DNA from: Lampropedia aestuarii
Lineage (GTDB): Bacteria > Pseudomonadota > Gammaproteobacteria > Burkholderiales > Burkholderiaceae_C
Length of the DNA: 50,346 nucleotides
Reading direction: 5' to 3'
Assembly (NCBI RefSeq): GCF_004803635.1
Contig: NZ_SSWX01000005.1
Location: 1 to 50,346 of the forward strand
Each line of letters starts with the position of its first letter. The first letter of the stretch is position 1. Under the pieces are notes generated by a model that worked only from the letters and a program-made list of their open reading frames with translations, ran no database searches and was not told the DNA's origin. Below, piece by piece: positions 26,959 through 34,622 of this stretch. Position numbers and translations under genes: made by a program.

Positions 26959-27918
26959 TTAAGCCGGTGCGCGATAGGCCTTTAAACCTTGTGAGAGGCG
27001 CTGTTGTGACTCTTGGCGCACCAGCTCCATCAGCGTGCGCATGGCCGAGGTCGGGGTGCGTTCGGCAAACCACACCATGCCCAAATCCACCCGCAAAGGA
27101 TTGTGATGCGGCAGGCGCCAAGGGGTAATGCTCAGTGTCTCAAGCAGGCCTGCATGCAGCTCGTGATGGAATAACTCGGGTGGGGCCAGCAGCACGGCAT
27201 CGCTGCTCAGCACAAAGTCGCGCAAGGCCGCCACGCTTTCGCACTCAAAGGCGATCGGCACTTGCTCGGGCAGCGCGTAGCCTAGTGCATTGGCCAGGTT
27301 GCGGCGGATCGGGCGGGGAATATGCACCGAGGCCAAATCCATGTCATGCAAAACGCTCAACGGCAGCTGCCGGCGCTTGGCCAGCGGGTGACCGCGCCTG
27401 CACAGCACGCTGCTGGTGTAGCAGCCCAGCGGCTCCACCGACCAAGGCCCTTGCATCGGTATTTCTTGGATGTCTGAGAGAAACAGATGGATCTCTTCGT
27501 CTTCGAGCTTTTGCAGCAGGGCGGCGGTATGGTCAACCTCGAGCCGAAAACGCACATGGTGCAGGCGCTGGCGGGCCGCGGCAATCACCGGCACGGTCAG
27601 CAAGTTGCTGGTGTAGGGACCAGAGCCGATGGCGATATCGCCCGCCTCGCCGCAGCGCAGCAACTCGGCTTCGCGGCTGAGGTTGGCTGCTGAGGCCAGC
27701 AGGTGGCGCGCCAGTTTCAAGATGCGGGCACCATCGGTGGTGATGTGCACATGGCGGGAGGCGCGGTCAAACAGCTTCAGACCCAGCTCCGCTTCGAGGC
27801 CTGCAATGCTGCGGCTAAATGCCGATTGCGACAAAAAAGCCCGTTGCGCGGCTTTGGCAAAGTGCTTTTCTTCGGCCAAAAAAAGCAGGTGCTGCAGGTC
27901 TTTGATCTTAGGGAGCAT
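26959..27918 (-). CDS. LysR-family transcriptional regulator
   Basis: LysR-type regulator of 319 residues. The N-terminal winged HTH (about 5-63) reads FAKAAQRAFLSQSAFSRSIAGLEAELGLKLFDR, followed by the linker helix and the periplasmic-binding-like effector domain (about 92-300). It stands between two possible target units: the dehydratase/dehalogenase run downstream on the same strand and the oxidoreductase pair read divergently. LysR proteins most often control the divergent neighbour, and inverted repeats lie in the shared 130-base region. Confidence 0.92.
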   Translation of the reverse strand: MLPKIKDLQHLLFLAEEKHFAKAAQRAFLSQSAFSRSIAGLEAELGLKLFDRASRHVHITTDGARILKLARHLLASAANLSREAELLRCGEAGDIAIGSGPYTSNLLTVPVIAAARQRLHHVRFRLEVDHTAALLQKLEDEEIHLFLSDIQEIPMQGPWSVEPLGCYTSSVLCRRGHPLAKRRQLPLSVLHDMDLASVHIPRPIRRNLANALGYALPEQVPIAFECESVAALRDFVLSSDAVLLAPPELFHHELHAGLLETLSITPWRLPHHNPLRVDLGMVWFAERTPTSAMRTLMELVRQESQQRLSQGLKAYRAPA

Positions 27919-27947
27919 GCGGGTTTTTCTGGGGTTTTGTTGCGTTT

Positions 27948-27987
27948 ATTGCATTGATCTTAGGCAATTAATTCATTGGACGCAATG
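27948..27987. promoter_or_regulatory. Candidate LysR operator, two inverted repeats
   Basis: Between the LysR gene and the divergent oxidoreductase, ATTGC (27948-27952) and GCAAT (27964-27968) form a perfect 5-11-5 inverted repeat. CATTG-GACG-CAATG (27974-27987) forms a second one immediately after. Spaced dyads in such a position are typical of LysR binding sites; the assignment is inferred from position and symmetry only. Confidence 0.45.
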
Positions 27988-28048
27988 CACAAGGGCCTCC
28001 AAAATGCCCTGATAACAACGCAAAACTGTGCGCCCCAAGGAGATGACA

Positions 28049-29332
28049 ATGACCGACACGCTGGCGCGTCGTGCCACGACGCTGGATGATAAATACGAGG
28101 TGCAAAACGACTGGGTGTATTTGACGGGCATGCAAGCGCTGGTGCGGCTGCCGCTGCAGCAGCGCGCGCGGGATGCGGCGATGGGCTGGAATACCGCAGG
28201 CTATATTTCGGGCTACCGAGGCTCGCCAATGGGGCGCTACGACATGGAGTTGTGGGCGGCTGAGGCGCAGCTGAAAAAAGCCAATGTGGTGTTTCGCGCC
28301 GGCCTGAACGAGGACTTGGCAGCGACTGCGATTTGGGGCAGCCAGCAAGTGGGCAACTTCGCTGGGGCACAAGTCGATGGTGTATTCGGTATTTGGTATG
28401 GCAAAGGACCTGGGGTCGACCGTTCAGGCGATGCCCTGCGCCACGCCAATTTGGCGGGCACTGCGCCGCGCGGTGGGGTGATTTGCCTGGCGGGTGATGA
28501 CCATGGCGCCAAAAGCTCGACGGTGGCGAACTTCTCCGATCCGATCTTCATGGCCGTGGGCATTCCCATCTTGTATCCGTCCAACACCCAGGAGCTGCTG
28601 GACTATGGTTTGCATGGCATCGCCATGAGCCGCTACAGCGGCTGCTGGGTGGCTTTGAAGGTGGTCACTGACGTGGTCGAAGGCGGTGGCTCGGTGTGCG
28701 TGAGCGTCGATGCGCCGCAGATTCACACCCCAGCCCAGCCAGCCATGCCTGCGGACGCACAAGGGCATGGCGTACACATTCGCGCGGTGGATATGGCGCT
28801 GCCGCAAGAGCAGCGTTTGTATGTGCACAAAATTCATGCGGCACTTGCTTATGCGCAATGCAATGGCCTCAATCGCATTACCGTGCACCCGGCGGCAGCC
28901 AAGGTGGGCATTGTGGCCGCTGGCAAAGCCTGGCAAGACCTGCTGCAAGCGCTGGCTCAAATGGGCTGGAGTGAGCAGCATCTGCAGGACTGGGGCATAC
29001 GCTTGCTCAAGGTGGGCATGATTTGGCCGCTGGATCCGCAGATCGTGCGCGAGTTCGCCGCAGGCTTGGATACGGTTGTGGTGGTCGAGGAAAAACGCCC
29101 CATTCTCGAAGACCAATTGCGCACTATTTTGTACGGCCAGGCGCAGGCACCGCAGTTGGTGGGCAAGTACTTTGATGGCAGCGTGTTTGATCCGCTGCGC
29201 AGCGCGATGGCCTTTCCCGATTATGGCGAGGTTTCGCCGCCCTTGGTTGCCCAGGTGCTGCGCCGTGCTTTGCAAGCCCACCTGCCAGCCGCTGCATTTG
29301 CTGCCACCACCCCATTGGAGAGCCAGTCATGA
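28049..29332 (+). CDS. Indolepyruvate ferredoxin oxidoreductase, N-terminal (Pyr domain) part
   Basis: First half of a 2-oxoacid:ferredoxin oxidoreductase for arylpyruvates such as indolepyruvate and phenylpyruvate, 427 residues. It holds the thiamine-diphosphate Pyr domain (GYRGSPMGRYDMEL, AGLNEDLAATAIWGSQQ) and the transketolase-C-like segment ending VVVVEEKRPILEDQLR. AAGGAG lies six bases before the ATG at 28049, which excludes the in-frame ATG at 28043 and GTG at 28028. In most Proteobacteria this enzyme is a single chain of roughly 1150-1200 residues; here it ends after the first part and overlaps the next gene as ATGA. Confidence 0.88.
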   Translation: MTDTLARRATTLDDKYEVQNDWVYLTGMQALVRLPLQQRARDAAMGWNTAGYISGYRGSPMGRYDMELWAAEAQLKKANVVFRAGLNEDLAATAIWGSQQVGNFAGAQVDGVFGIWYGKGPGVDRSGDALRHANLAGTAPRGGVICLAGDDHGAKSSTVANFSDPIFMAVGIPILYPSNTQELLDYGLHGIAMSRYSGCWVALKVVTDVVEGGGSVCVSVDAPQIHTPAQPAMPADAQGHGVHIRAVDMALPQEQRLYVHKIHAALAYAQCNGLNRITVHPAAAKVGIVAAGKAWQDLLQALAQMGWSEQHLQDWGIRLLKVGMIWPLDPQIVREFAAGLDTVVVVEEKRPILEDQLRTILYGQAQAPQLVGKYFDGSVFDPLRSAMAFPDYGEVSPPLVAQVLRRALQAHLPAAAFAATTPLESQS

Positions 29333-31590
29333 ATAAACCCCAACGCGCCCCAAGTTTTTGCTCTGGCTGTCCACACAACCGCTCGACCCGCGTGCCCGCA
29401 GGCAGCCGGGCGCTGGCCGGAATTGGCTGCCATACCATGGCCATGCTGGCCGATCCGCTGACCACCACCACAGTCTCGCACATGGGGGCCGAAGGCGTGA
29501 TGTGGCTGGGTCAGCAGCCGTTTACCAGTGAGCCCCATGTGTTTGCCAACTTGGGCGATGGCACGTTCTCGCATTCGGGCTTCTTGGCCGTGCGCCAGGC
29601 GATTGCGGCTGGCGTGCCGATGACCTACAAGATTCTCTACAACGGTTTTGTCTCTATGACGGGCGGGCAGTCGGTGGAGACGGGCCTGTCGCCGCTGCAA
29701 ATCCTGGCCGGTTTGGCAGCCGAAGGGGTGAAGAAAATGGCCGTGGTCACCGACGAGGTCGAGAAGTACCAGGGCATGGCCTTGCCGGCAGGTGTGCAGG
29801 TGTATGACCGCAGCGAGCTGGAGGCCGTGCAGCTGGAGTTTCGCCAGTACCCGAACGTGTCGGTGATTCTGTATGACCAGCCCTGTGCGACTGAGCGCAG
29901 GCGCCTGCGCAAGCGCGGCAAATGGGCTGATCCGAATCGGCGTAGCTTTATCAATCCAGCGGTGTGTGAAGGCTGTGGCGATTGTGGCAAGGTGTCCAAT
30001 TGCATGTCGATTGAGCCGCTGGAGACCGAGCTGGGCCGCAAGCGCCGCATCAACCAAAGCAGTTGCAATAAGGACTTCACTTGCACCGAAGGTTTTTGCC
30101 CCAGCTTTGTCAGCGTTGAAGGGGCAGTCCTGAAAAAGCGTGCCAGCGGCCAGTCACCAGAGCGCGCGGCAACTGGCACGACGCTGGCCTGGCAGGGGGA
30201 CGTGCCCGAGCCCCAGTGGCCTGTGCTGACCCAAACCCATAGCGTATTGATTGCTGGCATTGGCGGCACGGGTGTGGTGACGATTGGCCAGACGCTGGCG
30301 ATGGCCGCCCATCTGGATGGGTTTTTCAGCTCCAACCTGGATGTTACCGGCCTGGCGCAAAAGTATGGGGCAGTGCATTCGCATGTGCGCTGGGCGCCTC
30401 AGCCACAGATGTTGCATGCCACGCGCATTGCCGCAGGCGAAGCCCAGTCCTTGATTGGCTGTGATTTACTGGTCGCATGCTCTGACGATTCGCTCGCGGC
30501 CATTGAGCCTGCGCATGGCGCAGCCGTGGTGTGCAGCGATTTGATTCCGACAGCAGCCTTTGCGCGCAACCCTGACTGGAGCGTCAATACTGCGCAATTG
30601 ATGGATGAGCTGCGGGCACGTGTGGGCGAGCGTTTGCTGCTCTTAGAGGGCCAGCGCCTGGCGCAGGAATTGATGGGCGATCCGATCGCCGCCAATATGT
30701 TCATGCTGGGCGCTGCCTGGCAGCTAGGTCAAATCCCTTTGAGCTATGCCGCCATTGAGCGGGCGATTGAGCTCAATGGAGTGGCGATTGCGATGAACAA
30801 AGAAGCGTTTCTGTGGGGGCGCCGCGCCGCCGTGGATTTGCCGCAGGTCGAGCGATTGGCGAAGGCGCGCAGCCCAGCCAAAGTGTTGCAGTTCGTGCCG
30901 CGCAAGAACAAAAGCGCCCAAGAAATCATGGCCCATCGCCAACAGCATTTGCAAGAGTATGGCAAGCCCGCTTTGCAAACGCGTTATCTGGCCTTGTTGG
31001 AGCGTGTGCGCCTGGCTGAGCAGGCCGTCTCGGACCAAGGCCGTTTGACTGCCGCTGTTGCACATAACTACCACCGCGTACTGGCGGTGAAGGACGAGTG
31101 GGAGGTGGCACGTTTGTATGCCCACCCCGATTTTCAGCGCGCCTTGGAGGAGCAGTTTGAAAGCGGCTTTCGCCTGCAGTTTTACCTTGGATCGGGGCCG
31201 TTTGCGCGGCGTAATACAACCACCGGCGCCGTGCAAAAAAGCGCTGTCGGGGCCTGGATGATGCAGGTCTTTAAAACCTTGGCCAAATTGCGCGGTCTGC
31301 GTGGCACTTGGCTCGATCCGTTTCGCTGGAGTGCCGAGCGGGCACTGGAGCAGCGCTTGTTGCAGCAATACGAGCAAGACATAGAGCGCATTCTGGCCGA
31401 GCTGCACGCTGGCAATCTCGATCTGGCTGTGCAAATTGCGACCTTGCCAGAATCGGTTCGTGGTTACGGCCATGTCAAAGAGCGCCAAGCCGAACAAGCC
31501 GATGAAGCGCGGCGCCAGAAATGGCTGCTGTGGTCTGTGGCTCAGGAGCCGACAAGCAGCCCCACACCGCAGGCACAAAAACGCGCCTAA
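29329..31590 (+). CDS. Indolepyruvate ferredoxin oxidoreductase, C-terminal part
   Basis: Second half, 753 residues. CSGCPH (11-14) opens the TPP pyrophosphate-binding domain with GDGTFSHSGF and NGFVSMTGGQ. A ferredoxin-like module follows with Cys213, 216, 219 and 225, then Cys246, 252 and 257. After it comes the gamma-type domain (IAGIGGTGVVTIGQTLA) that binds the substrate/CoA side. GGAG stands 8 bases before the ATG, and the four-base ATGA overlap couples it to the first half. Together they total 1180 residues, the size of the usual fused enzyme. They would convert arylpyruvate plus CoA to arylacetyl-CoA and CO2, reducing ferredoxin. Confidence 0.9.
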   Translation: MNKPQRAPSFCSGCPHNRSTRVPAGSRALAGIGCHTMAMLADPLTTTTVSHMGAEGVMWLGQQPFTSEPHVFANLGDGTFSHSGFLAVRQAIAAGVPMTYKILYNGFVSMTGGQSVETGLSPLQILAGLAAEGVKKMAVVTDEVEKYQGMALPAGVQVYDRSELEAVQLEFRQYPNVSVILYDQPCATERRRLRKRGKWADPNRRSFINPAVCEGCGDCGKVSNCMSIEPLETELGRKRRINQSSCNKDFTCTEGFCPSFVSVEGAVLKKRASGQSPERAATGTTLAWQGDVPEPQWPVLTQTHSVLIAGIGGTGVVTIGQTLAMAAHLDGFFSSNLDVTGLAQKYGAVHSHVRWAPQPQMLHATRIAAGEAQSLIGCDLLVACSDDSLAAIEPAHGAAVVCSDLIPTAAFARNPDWSVNTAQLMDELRARVGERLLLLEGQRLAQELMGDPIAANMFMLGAAWQLGQIPLSYAAIERAIELNGVAIAMNKEAFLWGRRAAVDLPQVERLAKARSPAKVLQFVPRKNKSAQEIMAHRQQHLQEYGKPALQTRYLALLERVRLAEQAVSDQGRLTAAVAHNYHRVLAVKDEWEVARLYAHPDFQRALEEQFESGFRLQFYLGSGPFARRNTTTGAVQKSAVGAWMMQVFKTLAKLRGLRGTWLDPFRWSAERALEQRLLQQYEQDIERILAELHAGNLDLAVQIATLPESVRGYGHVKERQAEQADEARRQKWLLWSVAQEPTSSPTPQAQKRA

Positions 31591-31676
31591 GCGCTGCCAA
31601 CACCACCCTTGAGCCTGGTCGCAAGCGCAAACCTTTGGCTTGCTGGAGCGCCAGAATTGCCTTTGTAAGGATTGTG

Positions 31677-32642
31677 ATGAAACCCAAAATAGCCATTGCG
31701 CTGCCCTTGCCCCAAGACCTGCTGTCAGACCTGCAAAGCTGGGCGCAGCCTATGCTTGCGCCATCTGACAGGGCCTGGCAGGCGGCCGAATGGCAGGCCT
31801 GCTTGGCGCAAGCCGATGCTGCACTGATCAGTGTTTTCACCAGCGTGCAGGCCGCCGATTTGAGCGCTGCACCCCACTTGCGCATGATTGCCAGCGTGGG
31901 CGTGGGCACCAACCACATGGACGTGGCTGCATGCCAGCGCGCTGGTGTGCAGTTGAGCAATACTCCGGGCGTGGTCGAGCATCCGACCGCTGACCATGCA
32001 TTTGCATTGCTGTTGGGCGCAGCACGGCAATTGGCTGCTGCCGATGCCTTTATTCGGCAAGGCTTATGGCGCCAACCCATCGCCCCGCTATTGGGGCTGG
32101 ATGTGCACCACCGCACACTGGGGATTGTGGGGTTGGGCGGTATTGGCCGGCAAATTGCGCGCCGTGCTGCCGGTTTTGATATGGAGGTGCTCTATACCCA
32201 GCGCACCCCTTTGAGCGCAGCGCAGCAAGCCGAATACGGCGCGCAATACCTGCCTTTGGATGAGCTGCTGGCCCGTGCTGACTTTGTGGTGTTGCAGCTG
32301 CCTTATAACGCCGATACCCACCACCTGATTGGGCGGCGCGAGCTGGCGTTGATGAAGCCCAGCGCCATTGTGATCAATACCGCGCGCGGCGGTGTTGTCG
32401 ATGACTTGGCTCTGGCAGAGGCCTTGCAACAAGGGCGCATTGCGGGTGCGGGCTTGGATGTGTTTGAGGGCGAGCCGCAAATACCCCCCCAATTGCTGCA
32501 AGCGCCCAATCTGCTGCTGAGCCCCCATCTGGGCAGCGCCACAGCAGCCACACGCCGAGCAATGCTGGAGCTGGCAATCGAGAATCTGCAGGCCTATTTC
32601 AAGCAAGGTCGGTCACTGAATCCAGTGGTGAACAGGCTCTGA
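31677..32642 (+). CDS. D-2-hydroxyacid dehydrogenase
   Basis: NAD(P)-dependent dehydrogenase of 321 residues, interconverting a 2-oxoacid and a D-2-hydroxyacid (glyoxylate/hydroxypyruvate reductase-like). It has the nucleotide motif GLGGIG (152-157), catalytic Arg237 in NTARGG, Glu266 in FEGEP, and His284 in SPHLGSAT. AAGG lies 6 bases before the ATG at 31677; the longer open frame from 31521 overlaps the previous gene. Its position next to an arylpyruvate oxidoreductase makes phenyl- or indole-pyruvate a possible substrate, but this is only contextual. The last codons and stop (AAC AGG CTC TGA) coincide with a copy of the dispersed repeat. Confidence 0.9.
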   Translation: MKPKIAIALPLPQDLLSDLQSWAQPMLAPSDRAWQAAEWQACLAQADAALISVFTSVQAADLSAAPHLRMIASVGVGTNHMDVAACQRAGVQLSNTPGVVEHPTADHAFALLLGAARQLAAADAFIRQGLWRQPIAPLLGLDVHHRTLGIVGLGGIGRQIARRAAGFDMEVLYTQRTPLSAAQQAEYGAQYLPLDELLARADFVVLQLPYNADTHHLIGRRELALMKPSAIVINTARGGVVDDLALAEALQQGRIAGAGLDVFEGEPQIPPQLLQAPNLLLSPHLGSATAATRRAMLELAIENLQAYFKQGRSLNPVVNRL

Positions 32643-32996
32643 GCGCGCCCAGCAATAGGAAGCCGCTGGGAAGCCGCTGTACTGACTTGCGGTGAGTCTG
32701 TCTTGTGCCGCCCATGGAACTCGTGCTTTTCTCGTTGTTTCTATGAGTGCCTTTGGCGGCGCCTTGAAAAGCAGGTGGGGCTTGCGCCAGTTTTTTTGAA
32801 GACTGGGCACCTGCTTTGAGCTTATCGATCTTTGCCAGCCCCGAACGAGCTGGATGTTGGGGGTGTTAAACGTCAATCTATTGCGTATATTTTGTCCATT
32901 TGGTTCGCAAAATGGTGCACATTCGCAGCAGATGCGTGTATTCTCGCGGTGCAAAAAATTACCCCTGCAATCGACCCGTTTTGGTAAGAGGCCCGC
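32643..32996. other. Structured gene-free region before the uracil-type permease
   Basis: No gene is supported. The stretch holds a tandem copy of GGAAGCCGCTG near 32656-32678, a strong nested inverted repeat at 32768-32817 (listed separately), and a 6-8-6 dyad CCATTT/AAATGG at 32896-32915 that could be an operator or part of the permease promoter. Sequence from about 32870 onward is AT-rich, as expected for a promoter. Confidence 0.45.
32768..32817. repeat. Nested inverted repeat with 10-bp perfect arms
   Basis: AAAGCAGGTG (32768-32777) pairs perfectly with CACCTGCTTT (32808-32817). Inside, CCAGT and ACTGG form a second stem around a T-rich loop (TTTTTTGAAG). The structure could be a transcribed regulatory hairpin or a small repeat element; the T-run sits in the loop, so it is not a standard terminator. 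Confidence 0.6.
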
Positions 32997-34295
32997 ATGT
33001 TTCAATGGACAAAAAAATCATCACAAGCACTGGACAATGGAGGTGTGATCGCTCCTGACGAGCGGCTGCCTTGGCCGCAAACTGGCATCATGGGCGTGCA
33101 GCATGTGGTGGCCATGTTTGGCTCGACCATTCTGGCGCCGATCTTGATGGGTTTTGACCCCAATATCGCCGTGTTGATGAGCGGCATTGGCACCTTGATC
33201 TTTTTCCTGATTACCGGCGGCAAAGTGCCCAGTTATCTGGGCTCGAGCTTTGCCTTTATTGCCGTCGTGGTGGCTGCCACCGGTTATGCAGGGCCGGGGC
33301 TCAATGCCAATATTGGCCCTGCCTTGGGCGGCATTATTGCGTGCGGGTTGATCTACACCTTGATTGGTTTTATTGTCAGCGCCATTGGCACGGATTGGAT
33401 TGAGCGGCTGATGCCACCGGTGGTGACGGGCGCTATTGTGGCGGTGATCGGTTTGAATTTGGCGGCCATTCCGGTCAAGAACATGGCCAGCAACAACTTT
33501 GAAGCCTGGATGCAGGCGCTGACTTTTGTGTGCGTGGCCTTGGTAGCGGTGTTCACGCGGGGCATGGTGCAGCGTTTGCTGATTCTGATTGGCCTGATTG
33601 TGGCCTCGATATGCTATATCGCGTTGACCAATGGTCTGGGTTTGGGCAAACCCGTGGATTTCTCAGGCATTGCCAACGCCGCTTGGTTTGGCTTGCCAAG
33701 CTTCACGGCACCTGTGTTTGACAGCCGTGCCATGCTGCTGATTGCGCCGGTGGCGATTATTTTGGTGGCAGAGAACCTGGGCCATATCAAAGCGGTGACT
33801 GCAATGACTGGGCGCAATATTGACCAGTACATGGGCCGTGCGTTCATTGGTGACGGTGTGGCCACCATGGTCAGCGGCAGTGCCGGTGGTACTGGCGTGA
33901 CCACCTATGCAGAGAACATTGGCGTGATGGCGGCCACCCGCATTTACTCCACCGCCATTTTCTTGGTGGCTGCCGTGGTGGCGGTATTGCTGGGCTTTTC
34001 GCCCAAGTTTGGTGAGGTCATCCGCGCCATTCCTGTGCCGGTCATGGGCGGCGTCTCGATTGTGGTATTTGGCTTGATCGCGATTGCTGGTGCAAAAATT
34101 TGGGTCGATAACAAGGTCGATTTTTCGCAAAACAAGAATCTGATTGTGGCCGCGATCACCTTGATCCTGGGCACTGGTGACTTCACACTGCATTTCGGTG
34201 GCTTTGCGATGGCAGGCATTGGTACTGCCACTTTTGGTGCGATCCTGTTGTATGCATTGCTCAATCGCAAAGCCTCAGACGGTACACCGAAGTAA
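32997..34295 (+). CDS. NCS2-family uracil/pyrimidine permease (UraA/RutG-like)
   Basis: Inner-membrane nucleobase:proton symporter of 432 residues with about 14 hydrophobic segments. Conserved features include the N-terminal LPWPQTGIMGVQHVVAMFGSTILAP, the ILVAENLGHIKAV segment, and the central GDGVATMVSGSAGGTGVTTYAENIGVMAATR with the substrate-proximal Glu residues. The NCS2 family imports uracil, xanthine or related bases; the AENLGH form points to pyrimidines. AAGAGG lies 5 bases before the ATG. An intrinsic terminator follows the stop. Confidence 0.92.
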   Translation: MFQWTKKSSQALDNGGVIAPDERLPWPQTGIMGVQHVVAMFGSTILAPILMGFDPNIAVLMSGIGTLIFFLITGGKVPSYLGSSFAFIAVVVAATGYAGPGLNANIGPALGGIIACGLIYTLIGFIVSAIGTDWIERLMPPVVTGAIVAVIGLNLAAIPVKNMASNNFEAWMQALTFVCVALVAVFTRGMVQRLLILIGLIVASICYIALTNGLGLGKPVDFSGIANAAWFGLPSFTAPVFDSRAMLLIAPVAIILVAENLGHIKAVTAMTGRNIDQYMGRAFIGDGVATMVSGSAGGTGVTTYAENIGVMAATRIYSTAIFLVAAVVAVLLGFSPKFGEVIRAIPVPVMGGVSIVVFGLIAIAGAKIWVDNKVDFSQNKNLIVAAITLILGTGDFTLHFGGFAMAGIGTATFGAILLYALLNRKASDGTPK

Positions 34296-34301
34296 TGTGT
34301 C

Positions 34302-34327
34302 AAGGCGGCTCAATGACCCGCCTTTTT
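34302..34327 (+). terminator. Rho-independent terminator of the permease gene
   Basis: AAGGCGG and CCGCCTT (7-bp arms, 34302-34308 and 34318-34324) are followed by T-rich sequence, a few bases past the permease stop codon. Confidence 0.8.
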
Positions 34328-34393
34328 CTTTGCGATGTGGCAATGGCTTGAGGAGCGCCGGTGAGCAGCTCTACCTTGCTTTGGTGAATCTCC

Positions 34394-34405
34394 TAAGAGC
34401 CTGTT
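34394..34405 (+). repeat. Dispersed repeat core TAAGAGCCTGTT
   Basis: TAAGAGCCTGTTGACGATCT starts here. The same layout, TAAGAACGTGTTTTCGATCT, begins the palindromic element at 50150. The following 100 bases up to the Pho-box-like region hold no gene and look like a degenerate relative of that element. Confidence 0.55.
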
Positions 34406-34534
34406 GACGATCTACTGACACCAATTGTGTAAGCAAATGCAATGTCGCAGCTGTGCATACAGGAGCGACTGCGCGCTTGAATCGCAATAGCGTGGCATCG
34501 AGGCGGAGAGGAATGCCTTGGGATTGTTGTCAAA

Positions 34535-34580
34535 TTGTCATTTAATTGTTGAATTGCTGTCAGATTGCATCGCTATAAAT
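34535..34580 (+). promoter_or_regulatory. Pho-box-like promoter of nuclease gene 1
   Basis: Three half-sites repeat with an exact 11-base period: TTGTCAT (34535-34541), TTGTTGA (34546-34552), CTGTCAG (34557-34563). Ten bases later comes TATAAAT (34574-34580), a good -10. PhoB boxes are CTGTCAT-like heptamers on an 11-bp period that replace the -35 element about 10 bases before -10, exactly this geometry. A further TTGTCAA lies just upstream. Function is inferred; PhoB itself is not in the window. Confidence 0.65.
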
Positions 34581-34598
34581 CGCGTTTTCACTCACGCG

Positions 34599-34622
34599 AT
34601 GGATAGCCACCATGTCATTTGA
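34599..34622 (+). CDS. Candidate upstream mini-ORF overlapping the nuclease 1 start
   Basis: ATG GAT AGC CAC CAT GTC ATT TGA encodes MDSHHVI and ends inside the second to fourth codons of the nuclease gene. The identical first six codons and a TGA at the same place occur before nuclease 2. Neither nuclease ATG has a clear Shine-Dalgarno sequence, so coupling through this mini-ORF is possible, but it may only reflect duplication of the leader. Confidence 0.25.
   Translation: MDSHHVI

Noticed and set aside
29329-29332. Frameshift error between the two oxidoreductase genes
   Set aside because: Cannot be excluded without reads, but the exact ATGA overlap and a properly spaced GGAG before the second start favour two real genes.
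32613-33005. 130-residue minus-strand frame before the permease
   Set aside because: No family features, no ribosome-binding site, and it spans the inverted repeat and the probable promoter.
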